Below, piece after piece: positions 17,242-26,115 of a DNA stretch of 64,000 nucleotides (positions within the stretch are counted from its first letter, which is position 1; each line of letters starts with the position of its first letter). The DNA comes from Bacillus cereus group sp. RP43. Its GTDB lineage: Bacteria > Bacillota > Bacilli > Bacillales > Bacillaceae_G. Both the position numbers and the translations under genes were made by a program. The stretch lies in NCBI RefSeq assembly GCF_040459645.1, contig NZ_JARVHQ010000001.1, positions 2,666,001 to 2,730,000 on the forward strand. The letters run 5' to 3'. The notes under the pieces were generated by a model that did no database searches, had not been told where the DNA came from, and worked only from the letters and a program-made list of their open reading frames with translations.

Positions 17242-18219
17242 CTATTCGTTAATTTTCAAGCCAACTTCAAGTCCATGGAGAAATACTTGATGGTTATCCA
17301 AACATAAAAATTGCTGAATCTCTTCAAATTTCATATGACCAACTGAACAAACGCCTAAATTCAATGTCTCAGCCACCATATTTAAGGTAGCAGTGATAAT
17401 ACCAGACTCAATACAAGCAAATAAATATCCATCTGAACCGTATTTCGGGATGGAAGCGTTCGCATTATAAACCAAATAAACTGAAAAGGCAGACTGAGTA
17501 AATAAATCTTGGTTAATTAACTCATGATCACTTTTGATTACTTGATCAATATTATTTACAATTACAAGACAGTTTTTTGATGGGTTATAATAATAAAATC
17601 CAGCTTTCATACCTTCTATACGTTTTGGTTTTATGTAAATAAAGATATCAATAGGGTAGAGTCCGCCTGCACTTGCGTAATGATAGTATATTTTTTCTTC
17701 CCCAACCTGTTTTAGAGTTGATATGAATTGGGAAAATTCTAAAAAACTAATATGTTTTTTCATATCAAATTGGCGACAAGACCTACGTTCCTTGATTATA
17801 GTGGGTAGCTCATTTGTTGTTTCAAGTTGAATTTCGGTTGACCGCGTAGCAACGTGCGTTCGATTCAATTGTTCACTCATATACATATCTAAATCTTCTT
17901 TAGAAAAGCGAATCTGGTCGCTATATGGATTTGGAAAAATCTTTTCTTGTGTGGAAAATACTTCTCTTGGGTGTAATATGTTACTTACTAACACACGATT
18001 TTTTATCATAAGCTCTATTGTTTTTTGTGTCTCTTCTACATTTCCTAACGAAAAGCGCTCTACTAGTTCACTAATTTTCACACCTTTTTGAGTCAAAAAA
18101 TAAAACTCAGGAAACCACTCAGACAGAATACCTGTAAATCGCATTTCCCCTACCAAAACTTCATTATGCAACTTCTCCCAATGCTTAATAGGAGACCAGT
18201 AATAAGTTTTCTCGCTCAT
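17242..18219 (-). CDS. SagB/ThcOx-type nitroreductase-fold dehydrogenase
   Basis: A 325-residue FMN-dependent oxidase of the SagB family. Residues about 140-325 are the nitroreductase-fold core: ERRSCRQF (flavin-binding start), YYHYASAGGLYPIDIFIYI, GFYYYNPSKN, and the C-terminal SGIITATLNMVAETLNLGVCSVG. Residues 1-130 are the winged-helix-like N-terminal extension typical of azoline dehydrogenases. Family members turn thiazolines or oxazolines into thiazoles or oxazoles in azole-modified peptides and as NRPS Ox domains. Here it is a stand-alone first gene ending 5 bp before the Cy-containing NRPS, which points directly to thiazoline oxidation. Start ATG 18219 has GGAGGG 6 bp upstream, and the reading from 18231 overlaps that site. 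Confidence 0.9.
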   Translation of the reverse strand: MSEKTYYWSPIKHWEKLHNEVLVGEMRFTGILSEWFPEFYFLTQKGVKISELVERFSLGNVEETQKTIELMIKNRVLVSNILHPREVFSTQEKIFPNPYSDQIRFSKEDLDMYMSEQLNRTHVATRSTEIQLETTNELPTIIKERRSCRQFDMKKHISFLEFSQFISTLKQVGEEKIYYHYASAGGLYPIDIFIYIKPKRIEGMKAGFYYYNPSKNCLVIVNNIDQVIKSDHELINQDLFTQSAFSVYLVYNANASIPKYGSDGYLFACIESGIITATLNMVAETLNLGVCSVGHMKFEEIQQFLCLDNHQVFLHGLEVGLKINE

Positions 18220-18697
18220 ATAACCCTCCATAAACTTTTAACTTAATTTTTAAATACACTTTTCTAATCTCTAAAAATAATTTTTAGATTCTTCCCCTTG
18301 TCTCGTAGTGATTATAAATACATGTACTTCAACAAAGCTTGAGAATAATAAAATAACTTTTTCTTCATTAAAATTTTTTATTTCATCATAAAAAATGATT
18401 TTTTATTAGACATTTCACATCCTTTCCCATAGTAATCCTATAAGGTATAAACCATTTAGAACATTGAGAATATTCATGTATTTCCAATGTGAAATTATTG
18501 TAATGGATTGGAAAGCAGATGGATATAGTTATTAAACACAATAATATTGAGAAAGTTTTATTTGTTATAGCGATAAAATTTTCTAATGAGATTTATTACA
18601 CTTAGATTAAGTAAAGAATTTAATATTCTTCTTTTGAAGTTAGTGTAAAAATGCAACTTACTTTTACATACAAGTGAGCTACTAACATATCGTATTT

Positions 18698-18741
18698 AAA
18701 ATAGAGAAAAGACACCATTTAAGGTGTCTTTTCTCTATTTT
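18698..18741. terminator. Strong 19-bp hairpin, orphan terminator
   Basis: A perfect 19-bp stem (AAAATAGAGAAAAGACACC and complement) with a 6-nt loop and A/T ends on both sides. No gene ends immediately next to it. Confidence 0.7.
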
Positions 18742-18801
18742 AATTCCATATACTTTTGCATCTTTGCTATTTTTTAAACGATTTGTAGGAATTAATACAA
18801 C

Positions 18802-18829
18802 TCGAACATCTAGCCCGTTAGATGTTCGA
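18802..18829. repeat. 11-bp inverted repeat
   Basis: TCGAACATCTA and its exact complement around GCCCGT. There is no T run, so it is either a protein-binding site or an RNA hairpin. Its position gives no clear target. Confidence 0.45.
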
Positions 18830-18996
18830 ATATATAATAAAAATTATATAAATTAAGAATGTGCTTCAGATAATTTTATAAATAAATACAAAGATTTCTT
18901 CTCCTCCTACTGTTACAATAGCAATAATCTCTTGTCTATTTTCTTTATTAAATTGTAATATAATTACAGTATGTGAAATTATATTAATTTAACTTT

Positions 18997-19032
18997 AAAA
19001 GCGAAGTGAAAATAACCGTCACTTCGCTTTTT
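18997..19032. terminator. Pullulanase terminator
   Basis: A 13-bp stem AAAAGCGAAGTGA with TCACTTCGCTTTT, about 60 bp past the pullulanase stop. Confidence 0.75.
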
Positions 19033-19092
19033 GCATTCACAATCCTTATTTAATTTGCTCAATTCAGTATACACTTTTACATGATTTGCTTT

Positions 19093-21663
19093 TTATTTAA
19101 TCGGCTTTTCTGTTTTTAAAACAAATGAACTTAATGCAGGAACCTTGATTTTATTGTCATGGACTACATAAAGTGTTTTACTTCCCGCCTGCTTACCGTC
19201 TACTAGTACTTTCCAAGGACCTTTCGATGGAAGCGTTATGTCAACGTCTTCTCTATTTGCATTGTGAACCACCATAAAGTATTCGTTTTTATTCCCATTG
19301 CCTTTCCCATCTATTGTATAAGCTACAACATTTTTTGGAGCATCAATAAAAGATACATGCTTTTTAATTTGCTCTGCAGATGTCATTCGAAAAGCTGAGT
19401 ACTTTTTGCGTAAATCTATTAAGCCCTTCATATAATCTACTTCATTATTAAATGCCGCACGGCGTAACCAGTCCATCTGGTTAATTGAATCAGGAGATTT
19501 GTAACTGTTATGATCACCATATTTTGTGCGCATAAACTCTTGTCCTGCATGTAAGAATGGAATACCTTGTGATGTTAATAAAATAGAAGAAGACAATTTG
19601 TGCATTTGTTTTCGCACTTCTTCACTTTCACCCTGATTAGTCAACTCCAGTTTATCCCATAATGTATGATTATCATGTGCTTCCACATAAGTTAACACCT
19701 GCTCTGGATCTTGATAGGTAGACGAATTTGTATCATAGTCAATACCTGCCGTAATGCCTTTTTTAATACGGTCTTCCATGTTTTGCTTTCCATTTACAAA
19801 ACCATTTTCTTTCTCCTCAAATACACTGCCTTTCAATCCATCACGTATATTATCGTTAAAATGAGCAATCCCTTTCATTTTCTCTGCATTTTTTTGGTTT
19901 GCTTTCAACTCAGTTGCAAGAGGTGTATTTAAATCCCAGCCTTCTCCATGCAGAATAATAGAAGGATCAATTTGATTAACCCCTTTACGTATTTCATTCA
20001 TCGTTTCATAATCATGAATACCCATTAAATCAAAACGGAATCCATCTAAATTATATTCTTTTGCCCAGTACGTGACGGAATCCACCATAAATTTCCTCAT
20101 CATTTTTCGTTCTGAAGCGGTATCATTTCCTACACCAGTTCCATTTGCAAGTGTTCCATCTTCATTGTAACGATAATAATAACCTGGGACTAACTTATGA
20201 AAATTAGATTCAGCGGCATTATACATATGGTTATATACTACGTCCATTACAACACGAAGATTATTATCATGCAGTGTTTGAATCATTTGCTTTAATTCAG
20301 TTATTCGAACAGTTGGCTCATAAGGATTTGTAGAATAGGAGCCCTCTGGGACGTTGAAATTTTTCGGGTCATATCCCCAGTTATATTGTGGTTCATTTAA
20401 AGTTTCTTCATTTACCGAGGCATAATCAAATATCGGTAAAAACTGAACGTGTGTAACACCAAGATCTTTCATATGATCAAGTCCTGTTTTAACACCTTCA
20501 GGACCTTTTGTTCCTTTTTCTATTACACCTAAATATTTCCCTTTCTGCTTAATACCACTTTCAGGTTGGATGGAAAGATCGCGTACATGCAATTCATAAA
20601 TAATAGCATCTTCCGGATTTTTAAATTTCGGTTTTTTGTTTGCTTTCCATTTTTTCGGATTTGTTTCTTTTAAATCAACGACTACACCTTTATCTCCATT
20701 TACGGAAGCAGCACGCACATACGGATCAACCGCTTCAGTCCACTTATCACCAATTTTTACTTTATACGTATAAAAGAGACCTTTTTGGTTCCCTTTAAGT
20801 TCTGCTATCCATGTTCCCTTTTCACCTTGTTGCATGTTTATTTCAGTACCTATTTTATCGCTCCAATTTTTATATGAAACTAACTTCGCTTCACTCGCAG
20901 TAGGAGCCCATAAACGGAACTTTGTATGTTGCGGAGTATATATATTCCCTAAATCATTACCACCATAATAAAATAAATTATCAAATTCCTCGCTACGAAT
21001 GACTTTACCGATTTCAGTATTCGCATCAGCTAAGTTTGCTATTTTAACTTTGTATGTTTGTTTTAAATCAATTTTCTGTTCCGTAATTACTTTAACCTTA
21101 TTAGTAATATCTCCACTATTTTTATCATAAGGACTAATTCCCTTAATTTTAACGCCTTCAATTTCAATTTTCTGTTCCTTAATATTAAACGGAATATTAG
21201 TATTTATAGTGATTTCATTAAAACTATCAATAGTAGCTTTTTGAATAGAGAGATCAGAAGAAGGCTTAGAATCATATACTTTTTCATCACCCGAAAGGAT
21301 CCATACTTCAGCACGACCATCCCTTATATGTTCAACCCAGTGATCACCTCCATCTTTTTCCCATTCATTGGTACGAACTATAAATCCTACCCGATTATAG
21401 TCACCATCTATTTTTATCTTAGCGTATTTTCCAAAATCATCTTCACCAGTAAATTCATAGGATTTACCGTTTGCATTTTCTCCCCATACCCAAAGATTCC
21501 AGTCTTTTGTATTTCCAAATTTCTCTTTGTAATGAATGATAATTTCAGTAGCTTTCGAATTTGAAACTGCCTTCACGCTCTGAAAAGAGAAAACAGATGA
21601 TAACATAACGATTATGGTAAGTAATAAAAACGATTTGTTAATTAATTTTTTTGTAATTTGCAC
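19093..21663 (-). CDS. pulA: Secreted type I pullulanase
   Basis: 856 residues that cleave alpha-1,6 branches in pullulan or glycogen-like glucans outside the cell. A signal peptide (KK then a hydrophobic stretch, ending SVKA) covers about residues 1-33. A PUD/CBM41-like starch-binding domain follows (DWNLWVWGENANGKSYEF, about 55), then a CBM48-like domain (FRLWAPTASEAKLVSYKNWS, about 245). The GH13 catalytic domain has the pullulanase signature YNWGYDPKNFNVPEGSYS (about 425), the nucleophile region DGFRFDLMGIHD (about 540), the acid/base HGEGWD (about 570) and VEAHDNHTLWDKL (about 650). GTG 21663, with AAAGGG upstream, fits the signal peptide better than 21696. Monocistronic, with catabolite-control elements upstream. 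Confidence 0.95.
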   Translation of the reverse strand: MQITKKLINKSFLLLTIIVMLSSVFSFQSVKAVSNSKATEIIIHYKEKFGNTKDWNLWVWGENANGKSYEFTGEDDFGKYAKIKIDGDYNRVGFIVRTNEWEKDGGDHWVEHIRDGRAEVWILSGDEKVYDSKPSSDLSIQKATIDSFNEITINTNIPFNIKEQKIEIEGVKIKGISPYDKNSGDITNKVKVITEQKIDLKQTYKVKIANLADANTEIGKVIRSEEFDNLFYYGGNDLGNIYTPQHTKFRLWAPTASEAKLVSYKNWSDKIGTEINMQQGEKGTWIAELKGNQKGLFYTYKVKIGDKWTEAVDPYVRAASVNGDKGVVVDLKETNPKKWKANKKPKFKNPEDAIIYELHVRDLSIQPESGIKQKGKYLGVIEKGTKGPEGVKTGLDHMKDLGVTHVQFLPIFDYASVNEETLNEPQYNWGYDPKNFNVPEGSYSTNPYEPTVRITELKQMIQTLHDNNLRVVMDVVYNHMYNAAESNFHKLVPGYYYRYNEDGTLANGTGVGNDTASERKMMRKFMVDSVTYWAKEYNLDGFRFDLMGIHDYETMNEIRKGVNQIDPSIILHGEGWDLNTPLATELKANQKNAEKMKGIAHFNDNIRDGLKGSVFEEKENGFVNGKQNMEDRIKKGITAGIDYDTNSSTYQDPEQVLTYVEAHDNHTLWDKLELTNQGESEEVRKQMHKLSSSILLTSQGIPFLHAGQEFMRTKYGDHNSYKSPDSINQMDWLRRAAFNNEVDYMKGLIDLRKKYSAFRMTSAEQIKKHVSFIDAPKNVVAYTIDGKGNGNKNEYFMVVHNANREDVDITLPSKGPWKVLVDGKQAGSKTLYVVHDNKIKVPALSSFVLKTEKPIK

Positions 21664-21805
21664 CCCATACACCCTTTCTTTAAATATTACGAACAATTTA
21701 TTATGCTCATACTACGAAACACGGTTTAAATTAATCTAGGAATCTCTTTTACTTCACCTCCATATTGGCTATTTTTACGTATGTATTTCAATGATCTTTT
21801 TAATA

Positions 21806-21819
21806 CGAAAACGTTTGCA
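21806..21819. promoter_or_regulatory. Weak second cre-like element
   Basis: CGAAAACGTTTGCA differs from the cre consensus TGWNANCGNTNWCA at two positions. It lies between the pullulanase start and the perfect cre site, so it may act with it. Confidence 0.45.
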
Positions 21820-21905
21820 TTAAACATTAAAAAAATAGATTTGTTTATTCCTTCTTATATTTGTAAATACTAAAAGATCAAGGAAATCATTTTAAAGCAA
21901 TCGTT

Positions 21906-21919
21906 TGTTATCGCTTTCA
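21906..21919. promoter_or_regulatory. CcpA cre site upstream of pullulanase
   Basis: TGTTATCGCTTTCA matches the cre consensus TGWNANCGNTNWCA at every fixed position, on both strands. It lies about 243 bp upstream of the pullulanase start and downstream of nothing else that would use it. Repression of an alpha-glucan enzyme by CcpA when glucose is present is the expected logic. Confidence 0.7.
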
Positions 21920-22071
21920 TTCTATAGCACTTACTATTAAGAGGTCAATATATTATTAATTTTCTGTTTTTATACACTTTACATCTTATATATTTGTCAC
22001 AACTTATTAAAGATAGACAGCGTGAATATTACTTAATAAGTTTATTTTCATAAATACCTTGCTACGTTACA

Positions 22072-22112
22072 AAAAAACAGCTAATATCTTAAAATGATAA
22101 TAGCTGTTTTTT
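22072..22112. terminator. Terminator of the M4 protease gene
   Basis: AAAAAACAGCTA with TAGCTGTTTTTT around a 17-nt partly paired loop, 40 bp past the protease stop. Confidence 0.75.
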
Positions 22113-22151
22113 ATAACGTATTAATATATGAATAAAAACTATATTTCTAAC

Positions 22152-23855
22152 TTACTTAATTTTTGCTGCATCAAATGCCTTTTGAACTGCTTGAACTTCA
22201 GCTGTATTCGCCCCATATTTATTAGTTGCCACTCGAATACATGCTGATTTCAGTTCCTTGAAATTAGAAGTCATGTTTAATTCATCTGTATTTGCATAAT
22301 AGAAAATATCAAACATTTTATCCTCACCAATTCCTTTAACAGTTACCCCGTTATGAGTTCCACCTTTTGCAATGAGATACGCAACTTTATTAATAATGCT
22401 TGAATTAAAATGAACGCCACCTTGATCCCAGCCATTAAAATCGTTAAATTCACTGTAATCATCTGGATAAGGTACTCCAAGTGAAGATGGCACAGAAGCT
22501 GGGTTTTCCATATCACGGAAAACAGATCCGGTTTGTTCTCCCATTGTCCAGTTAAATGTTCCATTATTTACGTATTTCTCAATAGATGTTCCCATAATAT
22601 CAGATAGTGCCTCATTGATTGCACCAGATTCACCGTAATATTCAAGATTAGATTCGCTAGAAGTAACAGCATGTGTAAATTCATGTCCAGCTACGTCATA
22701 TGCTTTAACGATAGGATCGCCATATACAAGCATACTTCCATTATTAGCACTTAATGCATTCTGCCAATTTTTCGGATCGTTCGTATCTTCAGAATCCCAA
22801 GCGTGTACAACTGAAACTACCTTTTGTCCCTTATTATCAAAACTATTACGCTTGTATTTATCTTTATAAAAATCAAATACCTTTGTTGCTAAGTAATGAG
22901 CACTTACTGCTTTTGGATCGTTAAATGTTGTTGAAGTACTAGTTGCTAATGTACCAGGATAATAGCTTTCTTCTTTAGTAATATCTTTGTAATTCACATC
23001 ATAAGTTTCAATTCCTTGCCCTCTTGTATAATCAGCAAGTGCATATTTTCCATTACTTTGTTTAGAAATACCAAATGAACGAGAAATTCCTAAATCATCT
23101 TTTCCTGTTCCAGTTAATGATGTAAGACTGCTTTTTTTACTTTCCTTTAAGGCTCCAACTAGTTTTTCACTTGCTTTTAAATTAGATTCTTGTACCATAT
23201 TTTTTAACATATCGCCATTTTGCGCATTTACTAAATAAGTTCCAGAAACATAGTTTGGTGTTGCAGCTTCAAATGTAACTTGGTATGCATTGCTAGCTTG
23301 TCCATTATTTTCATCAACAAAAATAACTTCCTTAACTTCTGGCTCAGAAATAAACTTGATATCGTTCCCGTACTTCGTATAAATATATTGTTTTGCTTCA
23401 TCTTTTGATAGATTTATAGGTTTTTTCAATTCTTCTTGTTTTAAATTTTGCGCGCTATCGCCTGAAACACTTTTAATAACACCCTTATTATCTACGTGTG
23501 CAGTTAATTGATGGCCATATACTTCTTTTCCTTCATATGTTTGCTGCATACGTACGAGTGTAGTCCCATCATATGAATCACGTTTTTGAAGAACCTTATA
23601 ATCTACTCCTGTTTCTCCATTGACTTGTTTTTGGGACAGAGCTTGTTCTGTTTTCTCTTTAAGAGCATCTTTTACTACATTTTCTGGTGCCTTTTGTGAC
23701 GGTTGTGTAAGTTCACCTGAACGGAAAGATTCCTCCTGAATTTGAACTTGTAGTTGATCTGTTTCCTCTGCATGACCTATTCCATATGGTGCCACAGCTG
23801 TTAAAGCTAATCCTGTTGTTAATGCTACCTTAGTTAATGTCTTTGTGTTTTTCAT
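22152..23855 (-). CDS. Secreted neutral metalloprotease (bacillolysin, M4 family)
   Basis: A 567-residue thermolysin-like preproprotease. The signal peptide MKNTKTLTKVALTTGLALTA continues to an AxA-type cut near residue 28. FTP and PepSY pro-domains follow (VRMQQTYEGKEVYGHQLTAH, about 95-120). The mature catalytic domain has the zinc motif HEFTHAVT (about 390), the third zinc ligand in GAINEALSD (about 412) and the catalytic histidine region GGVHFNSSI (about 480). It degrades extracellular protein. ATG 23855 has AGGTG 6-7 bp upstream. The N-terminus resembles the NprB-type bacillolysin of the Bacillus cereus group rather than NprA/Npr599, whose prepeptide differs. Monocistronic. Confidence 0.95.
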   Translation of the reverse strand: MKNTKTLTKVALTTGLALTAVAPYGIGHAEETDQLQVQIQEESFRSGELTQPSQKAPENVVKDALKEKTEQALSQKQVNGETGVDYKVLQKRDSYDGTTLVRMQQTYEGKEVYGHQLTAHVDNKGVIKSVSGDSAQNLKQEELKKPINLSKDEAKQYIYTKYGNDIKFISEPEVKEVIFVDENNGQASNAYQVTFEAATPNYVSGTYLVNAQNGDMLKNMVQESNLKASEKLVGALKESKKSSLTSLTGTGKDDLGISRSFGISKQSNGKYALADYTRGQGIETYDVNYKDITKEESYYPGTLATSTSTTFNDPKAVSAHYLATKVFDFYKDKYKRNSFDNKGQKVVSVVHAWDSEDTNDPKNWQNALSANNGSMLVYGDPIVKAYDVAGHEFTHAVTSSESNLEYYGESGAINEALSDIMGTSIEKYVNNGTFNWTMGEQTGSVFRDMENPASVPSSLGVPYPDDYSEFNDFNGWDQGGVHFNSSIINKVAYLIAKGGTHNGVTVKGIGEDKMFDIFYYANTDELNMTSNFKELKSACIRVATNKYGANTAEVQAVQKAFDAAKIK

Positions 23856-24023
23856 TTTTTCACCTCGTATAATTTTTGAAATAGAAAGCTTGTACAAAGT
23901 ATACTTTCTATAATTGTCGAAAAAAAGGGAAAATACTAAATTTGTGTAACATTATGCAAAATTACATAATTTAAGATCGGTGATATAAATATAGAACAGC
24001 TCATATAAGTTCATTAAACTCAA

Positions 24024-24050
24024 TAAAAAAAGAGCCCCTAAGGTGCTCAT
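24024..24050 (-). terminator. Terminator of the anti-sigma operon
   Basis: On minus, GAGCACC-TTA-GGGGCTC (one mismatch) is followed by seven T. It is placed after the gene fragment ending at 24067 and marks the likely true end of the operon. Confidence 0.65.
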
Positions 24051-24066
24051 CCGATACGATTATAAA

Positions 24067-24198
24067 TCACAAATGCATTATGTCAGTTATGGTATATGCT
24101 CGTCTCATCCAATCGTTTACTTGCTTATTATGTGATTTCTCTGCACAATAAACTTTTAAAACTTCTTCATCTAATAAATTAAAATTCTCAGTGATTAT
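24067..24198 (-). pseudogene. Coding-like fragment without a start codon
   Basis: A 43-codon minus-strand frame reads NLLDEEVLKVYCAEKSHNKQ and VNDWMRRAYTITDIMH, then TGA, with protein-like composition and a terminator 20 bp beyond. A stop codon lies just upstream and no ATG, GTG or TTG with a ribosome-binding site is available. It looks like the 3-prime end of a deleted gene. Family unknown. Confidence 0.45.
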
Positions 24199-24243
24199 TT
24201 AACTTCAATTTATTTTATTTACTAGTTAAACTTATAAACTTAA

Positions 24244-24351
24244 TTAGTAAATAAAAGATACAGTTAAAATAATATAAGAAATAAGCATAATTAAAGCAAG
24301 GCAACAGATAAAGATAGCACTCGACATGCATTGTTTTATTCTTTTTTTCAT
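24244..24351 (-). CDS. 35-residue single-pass membrane peptide
   Basis: MKKRIKQCMS then SAIFICCLALIMLISYIILT and VSFIY: a basic start followed by one long membrane helix, containing three cysteines. The ATG begins 1 bp after the anti-sigma stop, so translational coupling is likely. A separate ribosome-binding site is weak (the anti-sigma tail is A-rich). It could be a small accessory of the sigma/anti-sigma system or a chance frame. Confidence 0.45.
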   Translation of the reverse strand: MKKRIKQCMSSAIFICCLALIMLISYIILTVSFIY

Positions 24352-24352
24352 T

Positions 24353-25345
24353 TTAATTTGTTTTATTTTTTAATTTTGCAGGATCAATTTGAATTTGACC
24401 TTTCCAGGATCCAGCTACTTTTCCAATTTTATTTATGTTTACATTTAAAGTAAGTAGTTGTTTAAAAGATCCTTTTCCTTCAAGACCTTCAACAAATGTA
24501 ATGACACCTTCTGGTCTGTCTTTATCTCGAATGCCTACATGCTCTAATTTTATTCCTTCTGCCATTAATTCAAATGGTAGACTATCTGTACCTTGGATAA
24601 ACGCTAACTGCGAGAACATACCATTCTTCGTGTTATATTCAGGATTTTCTTCTTGTTGTCCGTTTATTTTCCCATCACTTTTCATATCTAACCCAGCTGT
24701 ATCAAATTTAAACGGTACTAAAGTCCCATCAGCTTTTTCAATTCTATAATGTACAGATATACGTGCATCTGCTACATATAATTCTTTGAAATGTACGGTA
24801 ATATCCTGATCTGTTATTTTTTCATCAATAGGTATATATTGCCCATTCAGCATCCCCTCTTGCTTTACCCCGTTTTCGTCTGTCATTCCCTCATTTACGA
24901 CATTATCATTTGAAACTTCATTAGCAAGGTAAGAAGCGATATTAGTAGCTGCGACTTGTACTTGTGGAATCATTGCTGTTGCAAAAAGTCCTGCCGCTGC
25001 TATTACTGTATACATTAAGCGTTTTGATTTTTTATTCATGTTTGTAAAAATACCTTTCTTCTGATCCATTTTATGATTTATATTTGGCACATTTTCTAAC
25101 TGGGAATTACTTTCGAATGTTTTCCACGCTTGTTCTACATCTATATCTATTTCTATTTCTTGTTTTGACTGTATACATTCCTCAGCAAGTGTTGAATTTT
25201 CCCATTGATTTAATTTAGTAATTTCTATTAATAATTTTTGACACTTTTCACATGTGTCCAGATGTTTTATAAATTGCTTTCTTTCATTACGAGACAGCTC
25301 GCCATCTATATATGCTTGAATGAACCCCATATTATAACAAGTCAT
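24353..25345 (-). CDS. Membrane-bound anti-sigma factor with zinc-finger N-terminus and DUF4179
   Basis: 330 residues. An N-terminal zf-HC2-type anti-sigma domain has the H-x3-C-x2-C motif in HLDTCEKCQKLL (about 29-40), one membrane helix is at about 110-130 (RLMYTVIAAAGLFATAMIPQ), and the extracytoplasmic DUF4179 domain follows. It would hold the ECF sigma factor at the membrane until a signal triggers release. The gene abuts the sigma gene (25346), as usual. The sigma gene here is broken by a stop codon while this gene is intact, so the anti-sigma may have no partner. Confidence 0.88.
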   Translation of the reverse strand: MTCYNMGFIQAYIDGELSRNERKQFIKHLDTCEKCQKLLIEITKLNQWENSTLAEECIQSKQEIEIDIDVEQAWKTFESNSQLENVPNINHKMDQKKGIFTNMNKKSKRLMYTVIAAAGLFATAMIPQVQVAATNIASYLANEVSNDNVVNEGMTDENGVKQEGMLNGQYIPIDEKITDQDITVHFKELYVADARISVHYRIEKADGTLVPFKFDTAGLDMKSDGKINGQQEENPEYNTKNGMFSQLAFIQGTDSLPFELMAEGIKLEHVGIRDKDRPEGVITFVEGLEGKGSFKQLLTLNVNINKIGKVAGSWKGQIQIDPAKLKNKTN

Positions 25346-25876
25346 TTAGTATTCCCCCATCTGTTCATAAATTTTGCGGAATTTCAGTTTGGCTCGTACT
25401 AATAATGTTCCAATAGAAGATACGTCGATTTGAAGAACTTGTGCGATTTCTTTATATTGAAACCCTGAGAATTTCATTAACAAAATTGTTCGATCTTGTT
25501 CCTTCATTTTTCTTAATACTATTTGTACTTTTGTAATCTCTTCTTTTCTTATCCATTGATCATCCAATGATGAATCATTTTGAATTTCTTGATACTGGAT
25601 TTCTTTATCAACCCTTGCCTGATGTCTCTTTTCAGAACGTATATAGTTATAGGCTACATAAGTAGATGATTTAATAAGCCATCCACGTAAGTTTTCAACT
25701 TCTTTCCAATCTGTACGGTACAGTTGTAAAAACACTTCTTGCGCTAATTCCTCAGCGATTGTTTGTTTTTTAATAATCCATAATATTTGTTTAACAATAT
25801 AAACATAGTTTTATTTAAACAACTCTTCAAATGTTATATCTGAAACATTCCTCTCTTCACTTTTTATATTTAACAT
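25346..25876 (-). pseudogene. ECF RNA polymerase sigma factor, interrupted by an in-frame stop
   Basis: From ATG 25876 the frame reads MLNIKSEERNVSDITFEELF K, then TAA at 25811-25813 (codon 22), then NYVYIVKQILWIIKKQTIAE ELAQEVFLQLYR without any shift, for 176 codons in all. Region 2 (AEELAQEVFLQLYRTDWKEV, LRGWLIKSSTYVAYNYIRSEKR) and region 4 (MKEQDRTILLMKFSGFQYKE IAQVL) are both present and well conserved. One base change (CAA, GAA or AAA to TAA) explains it. A restart at the internal GTG 25735 would give 129 residues without the first part of region 2 and is probably inactive. It is directly followed by its anti-sigma gene. Confidence 0.82.
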
Positions 25877-26032
25877 GTAAGTAAAACCTCGCTCTCATTT
25901 GATGCCTGTATTATAGAGAAACCAGAAAATCAATTTTTGTGACAATTTTTTTTATGTGCTAAAAAATACATTTGTTTTGTCTTTGTATAAATGTCAAAAT
26001 CAAGGTCAAATATAAATACTAATTTTATCCGT

Positions 26033-26063
26033 AAAAAAAAGACCTATGTAGAGGTCCTTTTTT
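26033..26063 (-). terminator. Terminator of the methyltransferase gene
   Basis: On minus, AAAAGGACCT...AGGTCTTTTTTTT with one bulge, 55 bp after the methyltransferase stop. Confidence 0.7.
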
Positions 26064-26115
26064 GTTTATTTAATGTATGTTATTAAATACAGCAGTTAAC
26101 TCTATTTTGGTAAGT

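Larger units (their letters stand above)
18220..19092. other. Intergenic region upstream of the NRPS operon
   Basis: 873 bp with no supported gene. Next to the oxidase start is an imperfect inverted repeat (CTAAAAAT / ATTTTTAG near 18271-18288) that could be an operator for the NRPS operon. Further right are a 19-bp perfect hairpin (18698-18741), an 11-bp inverted repeat (18802-18829) and the pullulanase terminator (18997-19032). Three hairpins without a gene suggest a small RNA or a deleted gene. Confidence 0.55.
21664..22151. other. Pullulanase upstream region
   Basis: 488 bp between the pullulanase start and the end of the protease gene, both on minus. It contains two cre-type elements (21806-21819, 21906-21919) and the protease terminator (22072-22112). 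No coding sequence was seen. Confidence 0.6.
23856..24352. other. Downstream tail of the sigma/anti-sigma operon
   Basis: 497 bp on the distal side of the anti-sigma gene. It holds a 35-codon membrane ORF starting 1 bp after the anti-sigma stop (24244-24351), a coding-like fragment without a start (24067-24198) and a minus-strand terminator (24024-24050). The remaining DNA up to the protease start would contain its promoter. Nothing specific was recognised there. Confidence 0.55.
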
